Source: Lachnospiraceae bacterium (GTDB taxonomy: Bacteria > Bacillota_A > Clostridia > Lachnospirales > Lachnospiraceae). From it: 6,470 nucleotides of DNA. The stretch spans positions 1-6,470 of the forward strand of contig JAGDBR010000099.1 of assembly GCA_017958935.1 (NCBI GenBank). Direction: 5' to 3'. The position numbers were made by a program, and so were the translations under genes. The notes under the pieces are model-generated. The model was given only the letters and a program-made list of their open reading frames with translations. It had not been told where the DNA came from and searched no databases. Position 1 is the stretch's first letter, and each line of letters opens with the position of its first letter. Positions 1 to 6,260 of this stretch are shown in pieces.

Positions 1-627
1 ATCAAGGTCGGCATCGGCGCCGAGAAGCGCTCGAAGCTGATCAGCGAAAAAGAGAAGAAGATCACGGCGTACCACGAGATGGGGCACGCGATCCTCTTCG
101 AGGCGCTGCCTGACGTGGGGCCGGTGCACACGATCTCGATCATCCCGACGGGGCTCGGCGCGGCCGGCTACACGATGCCGCTGCCCGAGAAGGACGAGAT
201 GTTCAACACGAAGGGCCGGATGCTGCAGGACATCATGGTGTCGATGGGCGGCCGCATTGCCGAAGAACTGGCGTTCGGCGACATCACGACCGGCGCGTCG
301 CAGGACATCCGCCAGGCGACGGACCTGGCGCGCGACATGGTCATGAAGTACGGCATGTCGGAGAAGATCGGCTTCATCAACTACGAACAGCAGCAGGACA
401 CCGTCTATGTCGGCCGCGACATCGGCCACACGAAGAACTACGGGTCCGACGTCTATAACGCGATCGAGGAAGAAGTCAAGCGCATCCTCGGCGAATGCTA
501 CGAAAAGGCGAAAGCGATCGTGCTGGAGAAACGGGACGTGCTCGACAAGGGCGCGGCGTTCCTGCTGGAGCACGAGAAGATGACACAGGAAGAATTCGAA
601 GCGATCTACCACGGGACGAACGCATGA
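1..627 (+). CDS. ftsH: ATP-dependent zinc metalloprotease FtsH, C-terminal part (5' end outside window)
   Basis: The frame is open from base 1, so the gene starts upstream; 208 C-terminal residues are visible. FtsH is a membrane-anchored AAA+ protease that degrades misassembled membrane proteins and some short-lived cytosolic regulators. The visible part is the M41 peptidase domain. The zinc-binding motif is HEMGH (visible residues 25-29, bases 73-87), with His25 and His29 as ligands and Glu26 catalytic. The third ligand is the Asp in TTGASQDIRQAT (visible residue 102), 77 residues after the first His, close to the spacing in E. coli FtsH. The tail is an acidic and basic helical stretch ending in IYHGTNA. 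The transmembrane and AAA ATPase parts lie outside the window. The variant HEMGH, where HEAGH is more usual, keeps every catalytic residue. The stop codon overlaps the next start (ATGA, 624-627), so the genes are probably co-transcribed. Identification is firm. Confidence 0.96.
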   Translation: MKVGIGAEKRSKLISEKEKKITAYHEMGHAILFEALPDVGPVHTISIIPTGLGAAGYTMPLPEKDEMFNTKGRMLQDIMVSMGGRIAEELAFGDITTGASQDIRQATDLARDMVMKYGMSEKIGFINYEQQQDTVYVGRDIGHTKNYGSDVYNAIEEEVKRILGECYEKAKAIVLEKRDVLDKGAAFLLEHEKMTQEEFEAIYHGTNA

Positions 628-2690
628 ATCCGAGAAGAATCGACCGCGAAGCCCTTTTCGCGGATGAAACAGTTCAATACAGGACGCCTGCCGTCATCCG
701 GGCGGGCGACGACGTCACGTTCTGGTTCCGCACGAAGAAGGACGACGCAAGCACCGTGTCGCTGTTGGGACGCGAGATCATGCAGCGCATGGAGAAAGCG
801 TGCTCGGACAGCCTGTTCGATTATTACCGGACGACGCTGAAGATGACGGGCGAGCGGTTCCATTACTGGTTCCTCGTCGAGCGCGGGCGCGAGCGGATCT
901 TCTACAACCGTCTCGGCGTCGTGGAGGCGCCGTTTATCCGGACCGACACGGCCTTCGAGGTCCTGCCGGGCTTTACGGTGCCCGAATGGGCGAAGGGCGC
1001 GGTCATGTACCAGATCTTCATCGACCGCTTCCGGAACGGCTGCCCGGAAAACGACGTCCTGACCGACGAATACAGCTACCTCATGGGGCGTCACAGCGAA
1101 CATGCGGACTGGGAAGACGGGATCGAGACCCTGGACGTGCACCGTTTCTACGGCGGCGACCTGCAGGGCGTCGAGGAGAAACTGCCCTATTTGAAGCGGC
1201 TCGGGATCGAAGCGATCTATTTCACGCCGATCTTCGTCTCGCCGTCGAACCACGGCTACGATACGCAGGACTACGAGTACGTCGACCCGCATCTCGCGGG
1301 CTTCGTGCACGACGAAGGCGATCTCCTCGCCCCGGGCGACACGGACAATGCCCGCGCGACCCGCTACATCGGCCGCGTGTCCGACTTCGAAAACCTCGAA
1401 AAGGCGAACGAGGTGTTCGCGTCTTTCGTCGAAAAGGCGCACGAGATGGGCATCCGCGTGATCCTGGACGGGGTGTTCAACCACTGCGGCTCGTTCAACA
1501 AATGGATGGACCGCGAGGGCATCTACAAAGGCCGGGAAGGCTATGCGCCCGGCGCGTTCGTGTCGAAGGACAGCCCCTATCACGACTATTTCTACTTCAC
1601 CCGGGACGCGTGGCCGGACAATGAAAGCTACATCGGCTGGTGGAACAACACGACCCTGCCGAAGCTGAACTACGAAGGCAACTGCAGCCTGCGGGACTAC
1701 ATCTGCGGGATCGGCCGGAAATGGATCCGCCCGCCGTATTCCATCGACGGCTGGCGGCTCGACGTCGCGGCCGACCTGGGACTCACCGCGTCCGGCAACC
1801 ACACCTTCTGGCGGGCCTTCCGCCGGGCGGTCAAGTCAGAGAATCCCGACGCGCTGATCGTCGCGGAGCATTACGGGAACCCGGAGCACTGGCTGCGCGG
1901 GAACGAGTGGGACACGGTCATGAACTACGACGCGTTCATGGAACCCGTGAGCTTCTTCCTGACCGGCATGGAAAAGCACTCACGCGAGTATTCGCCGGTG
2001 CTGCACGGAAGCGGCAGGCTCTTTTTCGAGACCCTGCTGATGAATCTTGCGAACCTGCCGGTCGAATCGCGCTTCTCGGCGATGAACCAGCTGTCGAACC
2101 ATGACCATTCGCGTTTCCTGACGCGGACGAACCGCCGGGTCGGGTCGCTCCATGAGAGCGGGGCCGCGGCGGCCTCGGAGGGCCTGTCCTACGCGACCTT
2201 CCGCGAAGGCGTCGTCATGCAGTTCACGCTGCCCGGCGCGCCCACGCTGTACTACGGCGACGAGGCCGGCCTGACCGGCTGGACGGATCCGGACAACCGG
2301 CGGCCGTATCCGTGGGGACACGAGAACTGGGATCTGGTCATGCTTCACAAGGACCTGATCCGCATCCACAAGACGTATCCGTGCCTGAGGACCGGCTCGT
2401 TCAAGCCGCTCTCTGACGACTACGGCTACGTCGCGTACGCGCGGTTCGATACGGAGAGCAGCGTCGTGACGCTGATCAACCATTCGGACCATGAGCGCAT
2501 GGTGAGCCTTCCCGTGTGGACAGCCGGCATGCCGTGGGAGTGCACGGTCCGGCGCGTCATGCAGACGGACGAAGCGAATTACAACGCGGGCGAGCTGAAG
2601 ACGGAAGTGCGCGACGGGCTGCTGCAGGCCGTGCTGCCGGCATGGTCCGCGACCGTGTACGCGTACCGGAAAAAGAAGGAGCAGGCATGA
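624..2690 (+). CDS. GH13 alpha-glycosidase, neopullulanase/cyclomaltodextrinase type
   Basis: A 688-residue enzyme expected to hydrolyse alpha-1,4 (possibly alpha-1,6) linkages in maltodextrins, cyclodextrins or pullulan fragments. No signal peptide or membrane segment is seen, so it probably acts in the cytoplasm on imported oligosaccharides. Residues 1 to about 130 look like a CBM34-type beta-sandwich, followed by the (beta/alpha)8 domain beginning near [15 protein letters not shown]. The GH13 regions are present: DGVFNH (282-287), LPKLN (345-349, typical of this subfamily), GWRLDVA with nucleophile Asp380, VAEHYG with acid/base Glu415, and SNHDHSRF with transition-state stabiliser Asp494. 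A beta-rich C-terminal domain follows from about residue 600. It is longer than the usual 580-600 residues, partly because of an extra segment of about 33 residues (224-256) before region I. The start is the ATG overlapping the ftsH stop; no strong ribosome site precedes it, which suggests translational coupling. An in-frame ATG at 495 lies deep inside ftsH and is unlikely. Exact substrate is not determinable. Confidence 0.93.
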   Translation: MNPRRIDREALFADETVQYRTPAVIRAGDDVTFWFRTKKDDASTVSLLGREIMQRMEKACSDSLFDYYRTTLKMTGERFHYWFLVERGRERIFYNRLGVVEAPFIRTDTAFEVLPGFTVPEWAKGAVMYQIFIDRFRNGCPENDVLTDEYSYLMGRHSEHADWEDGIETLDVHRFYGGDLQGVEEKLPYLKRLGIEAIYFTPIFVSPSNHGYDTQDYEYVDPHLAGFVHDEGDLLAPGDTDNARATRYIGRVSDFENLEKANEVFASFVEKAHEMGIRVILDGVFNHCGSFNKWMDREGIYKGREGYAPGAFVSKDSPYHDYFYFTRDAWPDNESYIGWWNNTTLPKLNYEGNCSLRDYICGIGRKWIRPPYSIDGWRLDVAADLGLTASGNHTFWRAFRRAVKSENPDALIVAEHYGNPEHWLRGNEWDTVMNYDAFMEPVSFFLTGMEKHSREYSPVLHGSGRLFFETLLMNLANLPVESRFSAMNQLSNHDHSRFLTRTNRRVGSLHESGAAAASEGLSYATFREGVVMQFTLPGAPTLYYGDEAGLTGWTDPDNRRPYPWGHENWDLVMLHKDLIRIHKTYPCLRTGSFKPLSDDYGYVAYARFDTESSVVTLINHSDHERMVSLPVWTAGMPWECTVRRVMQTDEANYNAGELKTEVRDGLLQAVLPAWSATVYAYRKKKEQA

Positions 2691-3136
2691 GATTTGTGGT
2701 GCAGCGCGTCACGCAGGCGGACGTGAAGGTCGAAGGAGAGACGGTCGGCGAGATCGGAAAGGGCTTCCTTGTCCTGGCCGGGATCGCGCAGAATGACACG
2801 CGGGCGATCGCGGACCGGATGGTCAAAAAGCTCTGCGGGCTGCGCATTTTCGAAGATGAGAACGGCAAGACGAACCTGTCCCTTGCGGACGTCGGCGGGG
2901 CGATGCTGATGATCTCCCAGTTCACGCTTTACGCGGACTGCAGAAAGGGCTACCGCCCGGGCTTTACGAATGCCGGCGCGCCGGGGATGGCGTCCGAAAT
3001 GTACGAATACATCCTCTCGGCCGCGAAGCAGTACGTGCCGGACGTGCAGCGGGGCATCTTCGGGGCGGACATGAAGGTGTCGCTTTTGAACGACGGACCG
3101 TTCACAGTGATCCTGGATTCGGACGAGATATGCTGA
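2687..3136 (+). CDS. dtd: D-aminoacyl-tRNA deacylase
   Basis: A 149-residue cytoplasmic protein, close to the usual 145 or so. Dtd hydrolyses D-amino acids (such as D-Tyr) from mischarged tRNA, and Gly from tRNA-Ala in some systems, so it proofreads chirality after aminoacylation. The hallmark motifs are present at the family positions: SQFTLYAD (77-84), which forms part of the active site, and NDGPFT (135-140) carrying the Gly137-Pro138 pair that acts as the cis-Pro chiral filter. The N-terminus [15 protein letters not shown] is also typical. The start ATG overlaps the upstream stop (ATGA, 2687-2690). AAGGAG at 2676-2681 sits 5 bases before it, so it has its own ribosome site in addition to any coupling. 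It is the last gene of the ftsH-GH13-dtd run and is followed by a terminator hairpin. Phe in NDGPFT where Val is common is a minor variation. Identification is firm. Confidence 0.96.
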   Translation: MRFVVQRVTQADVKVEGETVGEIGKGFLVLAGIAQNDTRAIADRMVKKLCGLRIFEDENGKTNLSLADVGGAMLMISQFTLYADCRKGYRPGFTNAGAPGMASEMYEYILSAAKQYVPDVQRGIFGADMKVSLLNDGPFTVILDSDEIC

Positions 3137-3138
3137 AA

Positions 3139-3156
3139 CCGGACGGAAGGGTCCGG
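3139..3156 (+). other. Small hairpin after dtd
   Basis: CCGGAC (3139-3144) and GTCCGG (3151-3156) form a perfect 6-bp stem with a 6-base loop, 2 bases after the dtd stop. There is no T-run, so it is not a terminator by itself. It may protect the mRNA 3' end or simply sit in front of the main terminator. Function is unproven. Confidence 0.4.
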
Positions 3157-3169
3157 ATAAAAGACAGGA

Positions 3170-3200
3170 AAAACGGGACAGGCCGGGCCTGTCCCGTTTT
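3170..3200. terminator. Bidirectional intrinsic terminator between dtd and the convergent gene
   Basis: A perfect stem AAACGGGACAGGC (3171-3183) / GCCTGTCCCGTTT (3187-3199) with loop CGG, extended by one A-T pair at 3170/3200. On the plus strand it ends in TTTT. On the minus strand the A-rich 5' side (3169-3173) becomes a run of five U. It therefore can end the ftsH-GH13-dtd transcript and also the minus-strand transcript of the gene at 3258-3881, whose stop lies about 58 bases away. Confidence 0.9.
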
Positions 3201-3217
3201 CATATGGAAGGAAGTCC

Positions 3218-3250
3218 GGCGTTTCGCCGCCTGTCCGCAGGCAACTGCGG
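3218..3250. other. Cluster of short, partly exclusive hairpins after the minus-strand gene
   Basis: GGCG-TTT-CGCC (3218-3228) is followed by two overlapping hairpins that cannot form together: GCCTG (3229-3233) with CAGGC (3238-3242), and CCGCAG (3235-3240) with CTGCGG (3245-3250). They lie in the minus-strand 3' untranslated region before the shared terminator. No function can be assigned; short GC-rich stems also arise by chance in sequence this GC-rich. Confidence 0.3.
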
Positions 3251-3257
3251 CGCTGAC

Positions 3258-3881
3258 TCAGCGTTTCGCGCGAAGCTCCCGCCTGTTTTCTTCGAGGATG
3301 TAGTGGACCATCTGGTCGTGCTCTTCCGAGTAGCCGTAGAAGAAGTTCGGATAGCGCTCGGTGATGAGGTCCATGATGCCGTCCAGGTCTTCCTTCTGCT
3401 TGTTCTTCAGCGTGAAGCGGTCGCCGGTGATCGTGACGATGCGCATGTTGTACTGCAGCTGCTCGCGGCGCGCCTTGAAGGAATAGACGAGCGTCTCGTA
3501 CCGGAAGAGCCACAGCACGTCCGTCAGCGGGATGATCGCGGTCTCGTCGCCGTTGAACTCGAAAAGGTACTTCGGCGTGAGCGCGAGGTCGTTGTGCTTG
3601 AAGAACCAGTCCTCGGAAAGCTCCTTCTCGGCTTCGAGCAGGATGGAACGCGCATTGCCGTAATCTTTCAGGCGGCGGTACGTGCGCGAAAGCTTCGGGA
3701 ACAGGAAGAGCAGCAGCTGCCAGAGCAGGATGAGCGCCGGTACGGCACAGAGCGCGTAGAGCAGGATGCGGCCCGGGAACAGCAACGCGAGCGCAGCACA
3801 GACGGCCAGGCAGACAAACGGCAGGATCAGCCGCTTCACCTGGCTCTTCCGTATGTACTTCAGAATGTTCCGGACCTGCAT
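3258..3881 (-). CDS. Conserved-type hypothetical protein with two membrane segments and a C-terminal soluble domain
   Basis: A 207-residue protein that I do not recognise with certainty. After a basic N-terminus (MQVRNILKYIRKSQVKR), two hydrophobic segments at about residues 18-35 and 39-61 form a tight membrane hairpin joined by FPGR. The positive-inside rule puts both ends in the cytoplasm. The remaining 145 residues are soluble, begin with a basic SRTYRRLKDYGNARSILLEAEKEL-like helix, and alternate short hydrophobic strands (LALTPKYLFEF, ETAIIPLTDVLWLFRYE, MRIVTITGDRFTLK) before a final helix. That strand pattern resembles pleckstrin-homology-like or YcxB-type membrane-linked domains, which is an inference only. 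AAAGGAG (3888-3894, complement) lies 6 bases before the ATG, and a promoter lies upstream. It is a single-gene unit, convergent with dtd and divergent from the methyltransferase gene. No catalytic motif is visible. Confidence 0.85.
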   Translation of the reverse strand: MQVRNILKYIRKSQVKRLILPFVCLAVCAALALLFPGRILLYALCAVPALILLWQLLLFLFPKLSRTYRRLKDYGNARSILLEAEKELSEDWFFKHNDLALTPKYLFEFNGDETAIIPLTDVLWLFRYETLVYSFKARREQLQYNMRIVTITGDRFTLKNKQKEDLDGIMDLITERYPNFFYGYSEEHDQMVHYILEENRRELRAKR

Positions 3882-3906
3882 GGCGCGCTCCTTTATGCTT
3901 CTTTTT

Positions 3907-3936
3907 ATTATAGCGCAACCCGTCTCAAATAATCAA
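3907..3936 (-). promoter_or_regulatory. Sigma-A-type promoter for the membrane protein gene
   Basis: Read on the minus strand, TTGATT (3931-3936) and a perfect TATAAT (3907-3912) are separated by 18 bases. Transcription would begin near base 3900, giving a short leader of about 20 bases ahead of the ATG at 3881. Confidence 0.75.
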
Positions 3937-3938
3937 CC

Positions 3939-3967
3939 TTTTCAACGCGGGGAAATTGTGTTAGAAT
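3939..3967 (+). promoter_or_regulatory. Extended -10 promoter for the methyltransferase-hslO pair
   Basis: TAGAAT (3962-3967) is preceded by TG at 3959-3960, giving an extended -10 element. A weak -35 match TTTTCA (3939-3944) lies 17 bases upstream. Its -35 starts 2 bases after the end of the oppositely directed promoter's -35, so the two promoters are back to back. Transcription would start near 3974, about 29 bases before the start codon. Confidence 0.6.
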
Positions 3968-4002
3968 ACGAGGCGTATCCGGAAAGGAGCAGAGGAGGCG
4001 TT

Positions 4003-4761
4003 ATGGCTTACGGAGCCTTTGCGGAGGTCTATGACCGGCTCATGGAGGACCTCCCCTACGGACAATGGAAAGACTACCTGGTCTCGCTGCTGAAGGAGCA
4101 CGGCGTGACGGACGGGCTCGTGTGCGAACTGGGCTGCGGGACCGGCCGGATGACCGAGCTGCTGGCGAAGGAAGGCTATGACATGACGGGCATCGACCTG
4201 TCGGAGGAGATGCTGTCGAAGGCGCTCGAAAAGCGCGACGCGTCTGGCCTGCCGATCCTCTACCTTCAGCAGGACATGACGGAATTCGAGCTTTACGGGA
4301 CGATGCGCGCCTTCGTGGCGGTCTGCGACTCGATGAATTATTTGGAGTGCGCGGACGACTTCATTGCCGTGCTGAAGCTTGTGAACAATTACCTGGACCC
4401 GGGCGGCGTGTTCGTCTTCGACCTGAAGACCGCGCACTACTACCGGGACGTGCTGGCGGACCGGACGATCGCGGGGACCGAGGAGGACCTGTCCTACATC
4501 TGGGAGAACCGCTACGATGAGGAAGACCGGGCGCACGACTACGCGATCACGTTTTTTGCGCGGGAGGAGAGCGGCCTGTACCGGCGGTTCACGGAGGAAC
4601 AGACGCAGTTCGTCTATTCGGAGGAAGAGATCCGCGCGTTCGCCGCGGAAGCCGGCATGGAATTCGTTGCTTCCTACGACGCGTTCACGAAGGATCCGGT
4701 CCGGCCGGATTCCGAGCGCATCTATATCGTTTTGAAGGAGCGGGGAAAGAGCGCGCCGTGA
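4003..4761 (+). CDS. Class I SAM-dependent methyltransferase, substrate unknown
   Basis: A 252-residue soluble protein with a Rossmann-type methyltransferase fold. Motif I, ELGCGTGR (42-49), binds S-adenosylmethionine. An acidic residue in TGIDLS (Asp65) is placed to bind the ribose, and QDMTEF (90-95) matches the adenine-binding region. CDSMNYL (108-114) and LDPGGVFVFDL (131-141) are the following core strands. The C-terminal part, ending GMEFVASYDAF...SERIYIVLKERGK, is common in this family and probably shapes the acceptor site. The methyl acceptor cannot be told from sequence. GGAGG (3994-3998) lies 4 bases before the chosen ATG, and a second site AAAGGAG (3983-3989) lies further up. An in-frame GTG at 3958 overlaps the promoter and is rejected. 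It is followed after 34 bases by hslO, presumably on the same transcript. Confidence 0.92.
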   Translation: MAYGAFAEVYDRLMEDLPYGQWKDYLVSLLKEHGVTDGLVCELGCGTGRMTELLAKEGYDMTGIDLSEEMLSKALEKRDASGLPILYLQQDMTEFELYGTMRAFVAVCDSMNYLECADDFIAVLKLVNNYLDPGGVFVFDLKTAHYYRDVLADRTIAGTEEDLSYIWENRYDEEDRAHDYAITFFAREESGLYRRFTEEQTQFVYSEEEIRAFAAEAGMEFVASYDAFTKDPVRPDSERIYIVLKERGKSAP

Positions 4762-4795
4762 ACCGGCGGCAAAAGACCCTGAGGGAGTGAAGAAG

Positions 4796-5695
4796 ATGAG
4801 TGATTACATGATCCGCGGCACCGCGGCGGACGGACAGATCCGCTTTTTCGGCGCCGATACGAAGGATACGGCGGAATACGCGCGTGCGGCGCACGGGCTG
4901 AGCCCGATCGCGGCGGCGGCGCTGGGGCGCCTTCTGACGGCCGGCGCCAGGATGGGCGCGATGATGAAGAGCGAAGAGGACCTGCTGACGCTGAAGATCG
5001 ACTGCGACGGTCCGATCGGCGGGCTGACGGTCACGGCGGACATGGCCGGCCATGTGAAGGGCTTCGTGAAGAACCCGGACGTCTGGCTGCCGTCGAAGAA
5101 GCCGGGCAAGCTCAACGTCGGCGACGCCCTGGATCTGGGCGTCCTGAGCGTGATCCGCGACACGGGCCTGAAGGAGCCCTATATCGGGCAGACGATCCTG
5201 CAGACAGGTGAGATCGCCGAGGACCTGACCTATTATTTCGCGACGTCGGAGCAGACGCCGTCCTCGGTCGCGCTGGGCGTGCTGTTCGATCCGGACGGCA
5301 CCGTGAAGAACGCGGGCGGCTTCATCCTGCAGGTGATGCCGGGCGCGTCGGACGAGGCGCTGGACGTACTTGAGCAGCGGCTGACCGCGATGGAGCCGAT
5401 CACGACGCTGCTGGACAAGGGCCTCAGCATCGAGCGTATCCTGAACGGCGTGCTGGATGGCATGGCGCCGGAGATCCTCGAGACCTCCCCGGTCGCGTTC
5501 ACCTGCAACTGTTCGCGGGAAAGGACGGCCGCGCTGCTCGGGAGCCTTTCGTCGGACGAGTTGAAAGACATGATCGAGGAAGGAAAGGACATCGAAGTCG
5601 TCTGCCATTTCTGCGGAAAGAAGTATGCTTTCCCGGTCACCGAGCTCGAGGACATCCTCGCAAAGCGCACCCGGAAGGACGGGCCGGAAGCCTGA
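4796..5695 (+). CDS. hslO: Hsp33 redox-regulated molecular chaperone
   Basis: A 299-residue cytoplasmic holdase chaperone, about the usual 290-300. Hsp33 is inactive when reduced with zinc bound; oxidants such as hypochlorite or peroxide with heat release the zinc, form disulfides and unfold the linker, which switches on binding of unfolding proteins. The four zinc cysteines are visible: CNCSRER (Cys237, Cys239) and CHFC (Cys270, Cys273). The N-terminus DYMIRGTAADGQIRFF and the central GQTILQTGEIAEDLTYYFATSEQTPSSVALG (cited by position: about 131-161) are family hallmarks. The ATG at 4796 was chosen because GAGGGAG (4781-4787) lies 8 bases before it; the in-frame GTG at 4787 overlaps that ribosome site. 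It follows the methyltransferase gene by 34 bases with no terminator or clear promoter between, so it is probably co-transcribed. The coding end DGPEA-stop is part of a repeated sequence. Confidence 0.96.
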   Translation: MSDYMIRGTAADGQIRFFGADTKDTAEYARAAHGLSPIAAAALGRLLTAGARMGAMMKSEEDLLTLKIDCDGPIGGLTVTADMAGHVKGFVKNPDVWLPSKKPGKLNVGDALDLGVLSVIRDTGLKEPYIGQTILQTGEIAEDLTYYFATSEQTPSSVALGVLFDPDGTVKNAGGFILQVMPGASDEALDVLEQRLTAMEPITTLLDKGLSIERILNGVLDGMAPEILETSPVAFTCNCSRERTAALLGSLSSDELKDMIEEGKDIEVVCHFCGKKYAFPVTELEDILAKRTRKDGPEA

Positions 5696-5760
5696 CCCCG
5701 GAGTAGCGAAAAACGGGCCGGAGGCCTGATCCTGAAACCGGCCGGGAGTCTGATTCCGGA
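5681..5760 (+). repeat. Three degenerate 22-bp repeats of the hslO 3' end
   Basis: Units start at 5681, 5715 and 5739 and follow the pattern GGGCCGGA-GCCTGA-CC-GA. Copies one and two match at 18 of 20 bases when aligned from ACGGGCC (5679 and 5713). Copy one contains the last codons and stop of hslO. Copies two and three keep the TGA in the same place (GPEA-stop and RPGV-stop). Spacing is 34 then 24 bases. Slippage or partial duplication of the gene end is the simplest origin. Confidence 0.55.
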
Positions 5761-5771
5761 AGAAAGACATG

Positions 5772-5809
5772 AAAAATGCCTGCCGCGTTACATGCGGCAG
5801 GCATTTTTT
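5772..5809. terminator. Bidirectional intrinsic terminator between hslO and the cold-shock gene
   Basis: AAAAATGCCTGCCGC (5772-5786) pairs perfectly with GCGGCAGGCATTTTT (5794-5808) around a 7-base loop. The core GCCTGCCGC stem is GC-rich; the plus strand ends in six T and the minus strand reads out as five U. It can end the methyltransferase-hslO transcript in one direction and the cold-shock transcript in the other (its stop codon is 39 bases away). Confidence 0.93.
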
Positions 5810-5847
5810 ATGACCGTACGCTTTCAAAAAGCGCCGTCCGGTCCTGT

Positions 5848-6048
5848 TCAGATCTTGGTCACGTTGACGGCCTGCGGGCCCTTCTCGGTCTGGACGATCT
5901 CGAATTCGACGGCCTGGCCTTCGTCAAGCGTCTTGTAGCCGTCCATGTTCAGTCCCGAAAAATGAACGAAAATATCGTTTCCCGCTTCGTCGTTGATGAA
6001 ACCGTAACCCTTCTGATTATTGAACCATTTCACTGTACCCTTATTCAT
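5848..6048 (-). CDS. csp: Cold-shock domain protein (CspA family)
   Basis: A 66-residue single-domain OB-fold protein that binds single-stranded RNA and DNA and acts as an RNA chaperone, melting mRNA structure in the cold or during growth. The RNA-binding motifs are intact: RNP1 KGYGFI (13-18) and RNP2 DIFVHF (25-30), after the typical [10 protein letters not shown] start. Length is standard for the family. The ATG at 6048 is chosen because GGAGGAG (6054-6060, complement) lies 5 bases before it. The frame stays open to 6126, but those extra 26 codons would cover the ribosome site and the promoter -10. It is a single-gene unit with its own promoter and terminator. Bacteria often carry several paralogues, so the exact csp letter is not assigned. 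Confidence 0.96.
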   Translation of the reverse strand: MNKGTVKWFNNQKGYGFINDEAGNDIFVHFSGLNMDGYKTLDEGQAVEFEIVQTEKGPQAVNVTKI

Positions 6049-6070
6049 TGTCACTCCTCCAAGCATAGTA

Positions 6071-6092
6071 CAGCCGGTCAGACGACCAACTG
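6071..6092 (-). promoter_or_regulatory. Stem-loop at the predicted 5' end of the cold-shock mRNA
   Basis: On the minus strand, CAGTTGGTC (6084-6092) pairs with GACCGGCTG (6071-6079) over 9 pairs, two of them G-U, around loop GTCT. The predicted transcription start falls near base 6091, so the stem would begin at the very first bases of the mRNA. It ends 10 bases before the GGAGGAG ribosome site. A 5' stem-loop of this kind could stabilise the message; this role is inferred. Confidence 0.5.
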
Positions 6093-6097
6093 GAGAA

Positions 6098-6126
6098 ATG
6101 GTATCATATCTGATTATAGATGTCAA
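6098..6126 (-). promoter_or_regulatory. Promoter of the cold-shock gene
   Basis: On the minus strand a perfect -35 TTGACA (6121-6126) is 17 bases from TACCAT (6098-6103), which is preceded by TGA and so reads as an extended -10 (TGnTACCAT). A better-looking TATAAT at 6113-6118 lies inside the spacer but has no -35 at the right distance. The leader would be about 42 bases. Confidence 0.7.
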
Positions 6127-6144
6127 TATTTAATAATGAATAAA

Positions 6145-6160
6145 AGCGCTGCCCCGCGCT
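6145..6160 (-). terminator. Weak possible terminator on the minus strand upstream of the cold-shock promoter
   Basis: AGCGC (6145-6149) and GCGCT (6156-6160) form a 5-bp stem around a 6-base loop, followed on the minus strand by TTTTATT. It could stop stray minus-strand transcription before the cold-shock promoter. The stem is short and the call is weak. Confidence 0.25.
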
Positions 6161-6172
6161 CCGCCGCAAAGA

Positions 6173-6199
6173 CGGCCCGCGAAAGGCTCTTCGCGGCCG
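6173..6199. other. GC-rich inverted repeat in the divergent intergenic region
   Basis: CCGCGAA (6177-6183) and TTCGCGG (6190-6196) are perfect inverted repeats around AGGCTC. The stem extends by CGG/CCG if the C at 6176 is bulged. There is no T-run on either strand. It could be an operator or a random palindrome in GC-rich sequence; no function is assigned. Confidence 0.35.
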
Positions 6200-6231
6200 C
6201 CGCAAAACGCCCGCCCGCACCCTGTATTTCC

Positions 6232-6260
6232 TTGACTTTACACGGGCGAATCACTATACT
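6232..6260 (+). promoter_or_regulatory. Strong sigma-A-type promoter for the last gene
   Basis: TTGACT (6232-6237) and TATACT (6255-6260) are each one base from consensus and separated by the ideal 17 bases. The start point is expected near A6267, giving a leader of about 52 bases before the ATG at 6319. Confidence 0.85.

Noticed and set aside
495..623. In-frame ATG at 495 that would extend the GH13 protein by 43 residues into ftsH
   Set aside because: The extension is Arg/Gly-rich, lies wholly within ftsH in another frame, and the ATG at 624 gives the usual family N-terminus.
606..1802. Long minus-strand open frame (398 codons) opposite the GH13 gene
   Set aside because: It is antisense to a well-supported enzyme, has a Val/Arg/Asp-rich composition typical of shadow frames in GC-rich DNA, and shows no recognisable motif.
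2950..3918. Minus-strand open frame overlapping the end of dtd, the terminator and the membrane protein gene
   Set aside because: It crosses a strong terminator and is out of frame with the better supported membrane protein gene, which has a ribosome site and promoter.
4787..4795. GTG start for hslO at 4787
   Set aside because: It overlaps the GAGGGAG ribosome site that is correctly spaced for the ATG at 4796.
5715..5760. Downstream hslO-end repeats as a CRISPR-like or mobile repeat array
   Set aside because: Units are degenerate, unevenly spaced by only 2-12 bases, and number three; there are no spacers and no associated genes.
4685..5827. Long minus-strand open frame (380 codons) opposite hslO
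   Set aside because: It overlaps hslO and runs through the terminator; its Arg/Gln/His-rich composition is that of a shadow frame, while hslO has all family motifs.
6049..6126. 26-residue N-terminal extension of the cold-shock protein
   Set aside because: It would cover the ribosome site, leader stem-loop and promoter -10; the 66-residue form matches the family length.
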